Assembly (NCBI RefSeq): GCF_014647375.1
Contig: NZ_BMPB01000007.1
Location: 347,620-411,619 of the forward strand
From: Parabacteroides faecis
GTDB taxonomy: Bacteria; Bacteroidota; Bacteroidia; Bacteroidales; Tannerellaceae
DNA length: 64,000 bases
Reading direction: 5' to 3'
The position numbers and the translations under genes were made by a program. The first letter of the stretch is position 1; every line of letters begins with the position of its first letter. Positions 55,307 to 62,853 of this stretch are shown here, in pieces. The notes under the pieces are model-generated. The model made no database searches. It saw only the letters and a program-made list of their open reading frames with translations, and was not told the origin of the DNA.

Positions 55307-55765
55307 ATGGAAGGGATATTGAAAGTATGTGATGTTAAATTAACGTACAATACAAAGGTTAAGAGTTCAGAAAGACCTGTTATAGTACAAGCAGCAGATG
55401 TATATAAACTTTTAATAGATTATGTATATGATAAGGACATAATCCAGTATAAGGAATGTTTAAAACTAATCCTACTGAATAATGCTGGTAAACTTTTGGG
55501 TGTTGCTCATATTTCAGAAGGTGGAACAAATGAAACATCTGCTGATATACGAATAATTATGCAAGCAGCGATATTAGGAAATGCTTCCAGTATAATTTTA
55601 GCACATAATCACCCTAGTGGAAGTTTAAAACCTAGTGCACAGGATGATTTAGTGACTACGAATCTTAGAAAAGCAGCCAAACTATTTAATATTACTTTAC
55701 TGGATCATATAATAGTGACAGATAGCGGATATTATTCTTATTTGGATGAAGGGAGGGTATTATGA
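55307..55765 (+). CDS. RadC/JAB-domain protein of mobile-element type
   Basis: A 152-residue JAMM/MPN+ protein lacking the helix-hairpin-helix domain of chromosomal RadC, i.e. the short form common on plasmids, phages and conjugative elements in Bacteroidales. The metal-binding motif is intact: AHNHPSGSLKPSAQDD supplies His-x-His and Asp, with ECLKLILLNNAG and ISEGGTN upstream. The biochemical role is unknown. A small membrane peptide gene overlaps its stop (ATGA), and a tyrosine recombinase follows. Confidence 0.9.
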   Translation: MEGILKVCDVKLTYNTKVKSSERPVIVQAADVYKLLIDYVYDKDIIQYKECLKLILLNNAGKLLGVAHISEGGTNETSADIRIIMQAAILGNASSIILAHNHPSGSLKPSAQDDLVTTNLRKAAKLFNITLLDHIIVTDSGYYSYLDEGRVL

Positions 55766-55902
55766 AAGCTATTTTATTTATTACCTTCTTGATCTTTATG
55801 TTTGTCTATCCAGAATTATTTTTAGGATTGATTGCTCTTTACATGCTATTATTCTTAATTGTGTTTTTCTTCTTTGAAGTAAAAAACAAATTGGGGAAAT
55901 AA
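55762..55902 (+). CDS. Small hydrophobic peptide (46 residues)
   Basis: The ATG overlaps the RadC stop codon (ATGA), which implies translational coupling. The product MKAILFITFLIFMFVYPELF and on is two hydrophobic segments joined at Pro17-Glu18, ending in a basic tail (EVKNKLGK), so it should be a small membrane protein. No function is recognised. Confidence 0.5.
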   Translation: MKAILFITFLIFMFVYPELFLGLIALYMLLFLIVFFFFEVKNKLGK

Positions 55903-56032
55903 TCTGAATTAGAAACATTCACTAATGCTAGAAGTGAATGTTTCTCTTATTATCAGCCAGTTACGTTTTAGCCATTTTTTCAGATGGCAGAAAACAATCA
56001 CTTTTATACATAATCAATTAAAACTGAATATT

Positions 56033-56620
56033 ATGAGTTTAAAATATAGTACGACTACAGCGGATTATATGCAATGGGATGAAATGACAAATCTGGTTAG
56101 GCGATTGAGTAAAGATGGAAATTATAAGATGTCTTTACTTATTGCCGTTGGTTGTTTCTGGGGATTAAGAATCTCTGATATTTTATCATTACGCTGGGAT
56201 ACGATCCTTTATGTGGATGAGTTTACCATATTAGAGAAGAAAACAGGTAAGATGAGAACCATTCGTATTAACCCTCAACTGAAGAAACACATTGCAGAAT
56301 GTTACAAACAGATACAGCCTGTTAGTGTCAAGTCCCCTATTCTGGTAAGTCAGAAAGGAACAACCTTCTCTATACAGCGGATAAATGTACTGTTGAAAGA
56401 GATTAAAGCCAGATACAAGGTGAAAGTAAAGAATTTCAGTTGTCATTCTCTTAGAAAGACATTTGGAAGACAGGTTTATAATCAAAATTCAGAGAATGCA
56501 GAATTGGCATTAGTTAAATTGATGGAGTTATTTAATCATTCCAGTGTGTCAATCACTAAAAGGTATCTAGGACTAAGACAGGAAGAAATATTAGAAACTT
56601 ACGATTCTCTCTCGTTTTAG
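56033..56620 (+). CDS. Compact tyrosine recombinase/integrase
   Basis: A 195-residue tyrosine recombinase catalytic domain without the usual N-terminal DNA-binding domain. The catalytic set is visible: Arg in GCFWGLRISDIL, a Lys in EKKTGKMRTI, HSLRKTFG (His-x-x-Arg), the second His in LFNHSSVSITKRYLGL, and its Tyr as nucleophile. The ATG at 56033 (MSLKYSTTTADYMQWDEM) is chosen; the open frame extends 36 codons upstream into low-quality sequence. It is the likely mover of the island or an inverter of local DNA. Attachment sites were not found. Confidence 0.85.
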   Translation: MSLKYSTTTADYMQWDEMTNLVRRLSKDGNYKMSLLIAVGCFWGLRISDILSLRWDTILYVDEFTILEKKTGKMRTIRINPQLKKHIAECYKQIQPVSVKSPILVSQKGTTFSIQRINVLLKEIKARYKVKVKNFSCHSLRKTFGRQVYNQNSENAELALVKLMELFNHSSVSITKRYLGLRQEEILETYDSLSF

Positions 56621-56632
56621 ATGGAGATATAT

Positions 56633-56664
56633 TATTGACAATATAAACGCTTTTCGTAACTTTG
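56633..56664 (+). promoter_or_regulatory. Promoter behind the recombinase gene
   Basis: ATTG (56633-56636), 20-nt spacer and TAACTTTG (56657-56664). It would start a transcript near 56671 that contains no reading frame before the terminator at 56931-56936. Confidence 0.5.
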
Positions 56665-56670
56665 TACCAA

Positions 56671-56936
56671 TTCCTTATACTCATAGTGTTGAGCCTCTAG
56701 GGAAGGACATAATTCACGAAAGGTGTTATTGATATTATCTTCTATTATCAAATCTCGCAAATTTGTATAATTGGAATGAAGATGATAGCAATAGCACCCG
56801 CATCATTTGATATATATTTACCTGTGAAGGGGAAACTATATCCTATTGGTGTGGGTTGCTGTTGCTTTATCCATTCCAAAGGCAATGCGAGAGCCTGATA
56901 ATAGGATAAAGTAAATAGTGTTCCCACACCTTTTTT
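56671..56936 (+). ncRNA. Candidate structured non-coding RNA with intrinsic terminator
   Basis: The roughly 265-nt region between the recombinase and the first cargo gene has a promoter, no open frame, and a nested fold at its end. GGTGTGGG (56848-56855) pairs with CCCACACC (56923-56930); inside it CTTTATCC (56865-56872) pairs with GGATAAAG (56904-56911); inside that GGC (56881-56883) pairs with GCC (56893-56895). Six T residues follow. A 5' hairpin GATGAT...ATCATT (about 56783-56810) is also possible. It could be a stand-alone RNA or a long regulatory leader of the downstream gene. Confidence 0.45.
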
Positions 56937-56949
56937 ATTATTTCACATT

Positions 56950-56964
56950 CCGTAGGGAAACAGG
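56950..56964 (+). promoter_or_regulatory. Shared 5' element CCGTAGGGAAACAGG, copy 1
   Basis: A 15-nt sequence ending 19 nt before the ATG at 56984; an identical copy sits 18 nt before the next cargo gene (57569-57583). Probably a common operator or leader element. Confidence 0.5.
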
Positions 56965-56983
56965 AATATAAAACATTTTTATT

Positions 56984-57469
56984 ATGTCAAGTAGATGTAA
57001 AGGATATTTAATAGGTTCAATATCCATTTTATTATCAACAGTTTGCACACCTCTAAAGTCTCAGAATGATTTTTGTGGTTCAAATAATATTATTGCACAA
57101 TCATCAACTCTCCAAAAATTAACTAGAGGAAAAGGTCAGTTATTTAGATATATCTATAAAGGAGAAGAAGGAGCACCATTATCAACATTCAAATTATTTA
57201 ATAACGAAAGTGCTATTATACTTGTATGTGATAACTCTCTATACGAAGAATATTATATTGAATGTACATTTTTAGGACAAACAGATCGATATAATATAAC
57301 TGACACACGAACAGTCTTGAAAGAAGGAGAAAGATTCATAATCTATGAAGCTATTAATGAAGCGAACCAACATGTAACCTTTTTTGGTGATCCAGAATTT
57401 AAAAAGGTAGTTGCAATGACTTTTCAAGGTGTTCAAGTTCTATTTACCAATAATCCTAAATTACAATAG
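56984..57469 (+). CDS. Hypothetical exported protein
   Basis: A 161-residue protein with a plausible signal peptide (residues 1-26, basic start MSSRCKGYLIG then hydrophobic). The mature part begins near QNDFCGSNN and is predicted to be mainly beta strands; two more cysteines (LVCDNS, IECTFLG) could pair. No domain is recognised. It is the first gene of the cargo run and carries the shared 15-nt element in its leader. Its transcript should end at the hairpin at 57513-57548. Confidence 0.6.
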   Translation: MSSRCKGYLIGSISILLSTVCTPLKSQNDFCGSNNIIAQSSTLQKLTRGKGQLFRYIYKGEEGAPLSTFKLFNNESAIILVCDNSLYEEYYIECTFLGQTDRYNITDTRTVLKEGERFIIYEAINEANQHVTFFGDPEFKKVVAMTFQGVQVLFTNNPKLQ

Positions 57470-57512
57470 TAATATTATTTACTTGAAAATCAACAACAAA
57501 TACTATTAAAAG

Positions 57513-57548
57513 AAAATGCGCAACGCTTGTTGCCTGTTCCTGCATTTT
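57513..57548 (+). terminator. Composite hairpin after the first cargo gene
   Basis: AAAATGC (57513-57519) pairs with GCATTTT (57542-57548), enclosing a tight GCAAC-gctt-GTTGC hairpin (57520-57533). Confidence 0.5.
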
Positions 57549-57568
57549 CAGTTCTATTTTAATGCTTA

Positions 57569-57583
57569 CCGTAGGGAAACAGG
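57569..57583 (+). promoter_or_regulatory. Shared 5' element CCGTAGGGAAACAGG, copy 2
   Basis: Identical to 56950-56964 and placed 18 nt before the ATG at 57602. It is flanked by a direct repeat AGTTCTATTTTA (57550-57561 and 57587-57598). Confidence 0.5.
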
Positions 57584-57601
57584 GATAGTTCTATTTTACA
57601 T

Positions 57602-58117
57602 ATGAAACTTATAAATTATACATTCTTTATTATTCTAATTGCAATTAGTATGTCGTGTTCTTCATTAAAAAGCACTTTTGGACTTACTCAACATGATCGT
57701 GTTTATCCACTATATCAAACTTGCCTTTTAAAAAATGGACTTTGGGGAGATTGGGAACGACATTTTTCATATTTCAGTGTACAAACAGAGTATAATAAAG
57801 TTGGACTAAACATATATCTCTATGCGAAGGGTGAACATCCTTCTAATTATATGATAAAGATAATGATAGACAAATATTCAAGAAGTAATGAAGGATATGG
57901 TTTATACTCTTCCTATCAAGGAGAGGTTATTGTCAGTGAAACAAATATTCTTGATTACACAGAAATTAATGATAAGGGTAGACACAAATGTACTATCTTA
58001 TGTGATAAAGATATGGATAAAGCTATACAAAAAAATGGTTTAGTAGGAACTCTCAATATACTATATGGTAATGGATTTGGAAGAGGATTTAATTTTTGGG
58101 ATGATAGTAATTATTAA
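57602..58117 (+). CDS. Hypothetical lipoprotein
   Basis: A 171-residue lipoprotein: signal peptide with lipobox ISMSC (Cys19). The mature part has aromatic-rich beta-like segments (WERHFSYFSVQTEYNK, YGLYSSYQGEVIV) and ends NFWDDSNY. It matches no family I recognise. The next gene starts 10 nt after its stop, and the run continues on the same strand, so it belongs to an operon of surface proteins. Confidence 0.6.
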   Translation: MKLINYTFFIILIAISMSCSSLKSTFGLTQHDRVYPLYQTCLLKNGLWGDWERHFSYFSVQTEYNKVGLNIYLYAKGEHPSNYMIKIMIDKYSRSNEGYGLYSSYQGEVIVSETNILDYTEINDKGRHKCTILCDKDMDKAIQKNGLVGTLNILYGNGFGRGFNFWDDSNY

Positions 58118-58127
58118 ATATTAAATT

Positions 58128-58535
58128 ATGAAACAATTGATTTTATTATTTTTCTTTATTGTACAATCCATAAACGGATATGCACAATACACAGGTAGTG
58201 GAGCAGGGATTGAACCTATAGATCCCAATGAATGGGGCGATGAAAATTTCAGTTATTGTTATTTCATAGAAAGTAAAAATAGCTATGTCTTGTATGATAC
58301 TGATATTACAATATCAGCTAATCAACACGAAATAAAAATGACTTTGAAAAAAAAGAATTACCATTTTAGAATAAAAGAAATAATAGACTGTGATGATTTC
58401 GCTCTAATACACACATCTAATAAAGAAATATGGCTGAAAGCATATAATTATACTGATGAAAATGGGAAATACAATGACGATGTAATATTTTTTATCAATG
58501 GAGTTACATATATAATAACTAATACAAAAAAATAA
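58128..58535 (+). CDS. Hypothetical exported protein
   Basis: A 135-residue protein with a clear signal peptide (residues 1-19, ending NGYAQ). The mature domain is small, acidic and rich in Tyr/Ile (ENFSYCYFIESKNSYVLYD), probably all-beta. It lies between a lipoprotein gene and a small membrane-protein gene. No family is recognised. Confidence 0.55.
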   Translation: MKQLILLFFFIVQSINGYAQYTGSGAGIEPIDPNEWGDENFSYCYFIESKNSYVLYDTDITISANQHEIKMTLKKKNYHFRIKEIIDCDDFALIHTSNKEIWLKAYNYTDENGKYNDDVIFFINGVTYIITNTKK

Positions 58536-58562
58536 TACATAGATTTCAAATTGTAGAATATT

Positions 58563-58754
58563 ATGATAGTATATAATTCTAAAACAGGAAAAAGCAAAAG
58601 TGTTGTAAATTGGAAAGCAATTAAATTTATTTGGGTTTTCTTCCTCATTGTGGTTATAATCCCTAGTTTATTTCCAGAAGCGAGTAAAAAAATTGCAATG
58701 TTCTTTTTAAATATAATTGCTTCTATTTTAGGATTAGAGTTACAAAATGAATAA
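58563..58754 (+). CDS. Small membrane protein
   Basis: A 63-residue protein with a basic cytoplasmic start (NSKTGKSKSVVNWKAIK), one long membrane segment (FIWVFFLIVVIIPSLF) and a second amphipathic or membrane segment near the end. Its last 8 nt overlap the next gene. Unknown function; coupling suggests it works with the dead transpeptidase-like lipoprotein. Confidence 0.5.
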   Translation: MIVYNSKTGKSKSVVNWKAIKFIWVFFLIVVIIPSLFPEASKKIAMFFLNIIASILGLELQNE

Positions 58755-59679
58755 TTTAATATATAGTATGAGAAAATACTTATTTTATGTAATAATTATT
58801 TGGATTTGTATTTCTTGTATAAGACATCATGACTTTCAAGCTGTATCTCAAGAAGCTCTATTAAATGAACTGATAGAAGTACAGGCAGATTCTGGGTTAA
58901 TAATGATTATCAATCAGACAGGGGAAATTATAACACAAAGTTCCCTTGTCTTATCTGGTGATACATATAAAGATGGAGATACCAATGTGTTTAATCAACC
59001 TAGATATATTGGTGGATTGATTTATCCTTTTCCTATGATGATTGCTTTAAAGGACAAAGTACTTATTCCCTCTGACACTGTAGATGTTGGAAACGGTGCT
59101 TATATCTACAAAGGTGCAAGAATGACGGATCACAATTATAATAATGGTGGATATGGAGTATTGACAGCTAGACAGGTATTTGGATATGGTTCTAATATTG
59201 GTATGGCTAAATTGATATTGAAAGGATATGAGGATCAGCAAATGAAATTTGTTTCTTCCATGATTGACCTGGGATTTAAGATTGATACAACTAATTGGAG
59301 TACTACCTCTTTACCCTGGCTTACTATTGGATATGAAACTATGATTTCCCCTGTAGACCTAATTCACTTATATGGAGATATTGCCAATAATAGAATAAAG
59401 GGTTATGAGAATGTTATTCCAGATATTCAGAATATGATGAGATTCTGTGTCGAAGAAGGTACAGGAAAGAATGTTGATTCTGATTATATGGAGATTGCAG
59501 GTAAAACAAGTACCATAATTACAAGTAAAGAGCAAGAAGTATCTTTCTGTGGTTACTTTTCCATTGATAATTCTATATATACTTGCTTGGTCATTATATC
59601 TAATCCTAAAAATGGTTATCCGTCTGGTGGGATAATGGCTGGGAATGTGATTAAAGAGATTACCCAATATATATATTAA
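58747..59679 (+). CDS. FtsI-like transpeptidase-domain lipoprotein with lost catalytic residues
   Basis: A 310-residue protein equal to the C-terminal half of an FtsI/PBP2-type transpeptidase, attached by a lipobox at Cys24 (ICISC). Alignment by eye to Bacteroidales FtsI uses MMIALKDKVLIPSDTVDVG, ARQVFGYGSNIGMAKLI, PWLTIGYETMISPVDLIHLYG and SFCGYFSIDNSIYTC. All three active-site motifs are altered: the Ser-x-x-Lys position reads GLIY (90-93), S-x-N reads GSN (148-150) and K-T-G reads KTS (253-255). It should therefore not cross-link peptidoglycan, but may bind stem peptides, beta-lactams or a partner. The start could also be the ATG at 58768. It overlaps both neighbours. Confidence 0.75.
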   Translation: MNNLIYSMRKYLFYVIIIWICISCIRHHDFQAVSQEALLNELIEVQADSGLIMIINQTGEIITQSSLVLSGDTYKDGDTNVFNQPRYIGGLIYPFPMMIALKDKVLIPSDTVDVGNGAYIYKGARMTDHNYNNGGYGVLTARQVFGYGSNIGMAKLILKGYEDQQMKFVSSMIDLGFKIDTTNWSTTSLPWLTIGYETMISPVDLIHLYGDIANNRIKGYENVIPDIQNMMRFCVEEGTGKNVDSDYMEIAGKTSTIITSKEQEVSFCGYFSIDNSIYTCLVIISNPKNGYPSGGIMAGNVIKEITQYIY

Positions 59680-61079
59680 TGATTATGCTAAATAGATTCA
59701 AACATTTATTTGGAAATAAAAAAAATAAGGAATTTGGAATAAACAATATTACTCCAATAGAAGAAAAACAGATTGTTCCCAAAGAACAGGTTGATTTGAT
59801 CCGCTTTTTTAGAAATGAACTACCAGATAATAAAAATCGCTATCACAAAGATATTTTACAATTTAATCATGAACAGATAGAATATTATCACGATTTTATA
59901 CAATGGATTCTACCTACTATCGACAAAAGCCAGTTTCACCCAGAAGCACCGACCATTGATGATCACTTTAAAGAACAATTGCAGCAAGACGATTTGGCTA
60001 AGTCAAACTATTGTAGAACCTGTCAATTATATTTGAATTATGTTGGATTCCATTGTAACAAAAGACAGATTCAATGTCAGATTACAGGACGACTTTACGA
60101 ATTGCCATATCACAATCAATTAAGGATTACCCGTATGCTAAATTCTCTCAATCAAGTGGGAAATAATCAATGCTCAACCAAACTATACCATGCTATCATG
60201 AGTGAGATCAAGCCAGATTCTGACAAAATTGATAACAATACATTAGACTATTGGGCAAAAACGCAAAGGATAAATATAAACTGTAATATTCTTATAGGAG
60301 CGATTGCTGGGGATATAATAGGTTCAATTTATGAGTTTAACCCTATAAAATCAATAGACTTCCCTCTATTCAAGAAATATTCCAGATTTACAGATGATAC
60401 TGTAATGACTGTTGCCAATGCTAATTGGTTATTGACTAACAATATCCTGTCTGATATTATGTTAGACTATGGTAATCGTTATCCAAATGCAGGATATGGA
60501 GGTTCTTTTTATAATTGGTTACAACAAGATATTCCAGAACCTTATAATAGTTTTGGAAATGGTTCTGCAATGCGTGTTAGTCCTGTTGGATGGGCGTTTG
60601 AAACATTGGAAGAAACTTTGAAAAAGGCTAAAGAAAGCGCAGAAGTTACCCATAACCACCCTGAGGGAATTAAAGGAGCGCAGGCTACAGCAGCATGTAT
60701 CTATCTGGCACGTACAGGTAAATCAAAGCTGGAAATTAAGGAATATATTGAATCTACTTTTGGCTATAATCTTAATCGAACCTGTGATAAAATACGAATT
60801 GCTTATCAATTCGATGTCACCTGTCAAGGTTCTGTTCCTGAATCCATCATCGCTTTTTTGGAAAGTAAGGATTTTGAACATGCTATTCGTTTGGCTATTT
60901 CTTTAGGGGGAGATGCTGATACAATGGGTGCTATTACTGGAAGTATTGCAGAAGCCTATTACAAAGAAGTTCCAGAGGAAATAAAGAAAGAAGTGCTTAA
61001 GAGATTGCCAAAAGAGTTTATAGATGTGATGGAAAGGTTTTATAAGAAGTTTATAATGAAAAATAAGTCAATTGACTAA
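59679..61079 (+). CDS. OGFr-like domain fused to ADP-ribosylglycohydrolase
   Basis: A 466-residue cytoplasmic protein. Residues about 40-195 resemble the conserved region of opioid growth factor receptor-related proteins (RFFRNELPDNKNRYHKDIL, then YYHDFIQWILPTIDKSQFHP), a family also present in bacteria with unknown role. Residues 203-455 form a DraG/ARH-type ADP-ribosylglycohydrolase: IGAIAGDIIGSIYEF, the metal-binding FTDDTVMT (237-244), GNGSAMRVSPVGW, and GGDADTMGAITGSIAEA near the end. The acidic metal ligands are intact, so it should remove ADP-ribose from protein, nucleic acid or a small molecule. The ATG overlaps the previous stop by one nt, so both are translated together. Confidence 0.8.
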   Translation: MIMLNRFKHLFGNKKNKEFGINNITPIEEKQIVPKEQVDLIRFFRNELPDNKNRYHKDILQFNHEQIEYYHDFIQWILPTIDKSQFHPEAPTIDDHFKEQLQQDDLAKSNYCRTCQLYLNYVGFHCNKRQIQCQITGRLYELPYHNQLRITRMLNSLNQVGNNQCSTKLYHAIMSEIKPDSDKIDNNTLDYWAKTQRININCNILIGAIAGDIIGSIYEFNPIKSIDFPLFKKYSRFTDDTVMTVANANWLLTNNILSDIMLDYGNRYPNAGYGGSFYNWLQQDIPEPYNSFGNGSAMRVSPVGWAFETLEETLKKAKESAEVTHNHPEGIKGAQATAACIYLARTGKSKLEIKEYIESTFGYNLNRTCDKIRIAYQFDVTCQGSVPESIIAFLESKDFEHAIRLAISLGGDADTMGAITGSIAEAYYKEVPEEIKKEVLKRLPKEFIDVMERFYKKFIMKNKSID

Positions 61080-61132
61080 CTTGGAGTAAAATTAAAAAGA
61101 GAATGAGTTATATGATTGAAATTTCCAGAGTG

Positions 61133-61185
61133 AGTACTTTTTTTGATAGATAACGTTTTTATAGTCCCTGTTCAAAAAAGGTACT
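61133..61185. other. Imperfect inverted repeat in the spacer before the lipoprotein pair
   Basis: AGTACTTTTTTTGA (61133-61146) and TCAAAAAAGGTACT (61172-61185) pair with one mismatch. With the T-run in the first arm it may end the OGFr-ARH transcript, or act in the control of the next gene, whose ATG at 61250 has an unusually clear ribosome site (AGGGAGGAA, 61233-61241). Confidence 0.45.
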
Positions 61186-61249
61186 ATCAATGAAGTTAGA
61201 AAGATTAGGATTACTTGAAGTCTGAATATTAGTAGGGAGGAATAAGAAG

Positions 61250-62842
61250 ATGAAGTATTTAATGATTCTATTAAGTTTTTGTTTGATGGCTTGCAATGGG
61301 CGATCTGTTAAACAAGAAGAAAAAACAGATTCCAATATGACGGAAGAAAGTATTGAAATTCCAAATGGCTCACTAACGAAGGGAGAACAAGATTCTTTGA
61401 TAACGGTATTGTCTCCTTATCTGGAAGTCGATACAGCTTTTACTAAAAGAAGGATTGAAATATCTGGGTCTCTTTCTAAGATAATAGATGGAGCAATAGA
61501 TATTGATGAGGATTATACATGGCAAATTATAGCTCACGTGGATTCAGTTATCAAGCAATGTATAAATCATGTTCAATCAAATGAGCCTAAGCAGCTATTT
61601 GATTTATTTGATAAGGAGAAAAAAAATATTTATGCACATCCATCAAACACATGGAAAAATGAACAAAATTTGAATAATATGATATTGTCTTTGTATGAGA
61701 AGTATGATCGTTCTTCAAATAAAAGATTGCTTGCAGAGAAAGTGATAGAGTTATATGAAATTTCTTTCATACACATAAAGTTATTAGAAACATTTGGAGG
61801 TTATTCTCATCCTAGTTTTATACCACTTGCAAAATCCTTGAGAGAATGGTATTTGGTAATATTGAAGAATTATGATAAAGCAATTGAGTTACAAAGACAA
61901 ATTTGCGAACGAATCGAAAAAGAAGAGACAGAAGGAAGGGCAAGCGAGAATTACGGATTTGAGTTGATGAAGTTATCTGAATTATATTTAGCAAATAACG
62001 ATACGATTCGTATGGATTCATGTCACCAGATATTACAAAAGAATCCTTATATAGAAAAAATCTTACAAGAATATAATGAATATAAGAAAACTACACAAGA
62101 AGATAAACAAAAGGTCGATATTTCACAAGAATTTGAAAGTCTAAATTGTCCTCGTGTATATATCAAATATAAACAACCTATAAACGGATATACAGTTAAA
62201 GTATTATGGTTACCTTTTACAGATAAAAGTGGATATACTGCTGAAACAGGAAATGCAGTTCTACATTTTGAGAGTGAAAACAATCACTTTTATATCCAAA
62301 CCCAAAGTTATAGAGATACAGCTGTTTATTCACATACTCATTTAAAAGATGGGGATGTTCTATTTTGGAATTATACACCTAAGAAGAAAGGTGAAATTCT
62401 TTCTAAATATTCACCCTTCTTTTTTTCAGATGTAAACTTTGACGGAGAAAATGAACTTTTAATTAATTGCTATAATGGAGGTTCTAAAGGCTCTAATACT
62501 TATGAGGTTTATAAAATTCATCCTTATTATGCTGAGATTATAAAAGATGCACCTTTTGCCAGTTTAGAGAATGATATGACTGACTTTGACCTTACAAATA
62601 AAACAATTACATGTCATTACCCACTAAGTTCTTTTGAATCTATTACACATATTTATAAACAAGTCAAACAAGAAAGAATGAATTTTGGAGAACTTGAAAC
62701 AGACTATAAATTTGAATTAGTCAAAGTGGATATTCATAATCAATATACAGATAGTAAAGAGCACAAAGTATATATAAAAGATGGATATAATTACAAATTA
62801 GTAAAGGATGACAAAGCATCTGTTAATCAGAAAGATAAATAA
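61250..62842 (+). CDS. Lipoprotein with helical repeat region and DxNFDG domain
   Basis: A 530-residue lipoprotein (lipobox LMAC, Cys15). Residues 70-275 are helical with TPR-like spacing (NYDKAIELQRQICERIEKE, ELMKLSELYLANND). Residues about 295-520 form a beta-rich domain starting VYIKYKQPINGY and containing a calcium-site-like loop DVNFDGENELLI. The same domain makes up the next protein. It resembles XAC2610-type proteins, periplasmic lysozyme inhibitors and immunity factors with a DxNxDG loop, but the match is by motif only. The clear ribosome site and spacer suggest a separate transcript from the upstream genes. Confidence 0.55.
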   Translation: MKYLMILLSFCLMACNGRSVKQEEKTDSNMTEESIEIPNGSLTKGEQDSLITVLSPYLEVDTAFTKRRIEISGSLSKIIDGAIDIDEDYTWQIIAHVDSVIKQCINHVQSNEPKQLFDLFDKEKKNIYAHPSNTWKNEQNLNNMILSLYEKYDRSSNKRLLAEKVIELYEISFIHIKLLETFGGYSHPSFIPLAKSLREWYLVILKNYDKAIELQRQICERIEKEETEGRASENYGFELMKLSELYLANNDTIRMDSCHQILQKNPYIEKILQEYNEYKKTTQEDKQKVDISQEFESLNCPRVYIKYKQPINGYTVKVLWLPFTDKSGYTAETGNAVLHFESENNHFYIQTQSYRDTAVYSHTHLKDGDVLFWNYTPKKKGEILSKYSPFFFSDVNFDGENELLINCYNGGSKGSNTYEVYKIHPYYAEIIKDAPFASLENDMTDFDLTNKTITCHYPLSSFESITHIYKQVKQERMNFGELETDYKFELVKVDIHNQYTDSKEHKVYIKDGYNYKLVKDDKASVNQKDK

Positions 62843-62853
62843 AATTATAGATA

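Noticed and set aside
56848-57583. Integron attC sites between cargo genes
   Set aside because: The hairpins lack the conserved RYYYAAC/GTTRRRY ends, and the recombinase lacks the extra helix typical of integron integrases.
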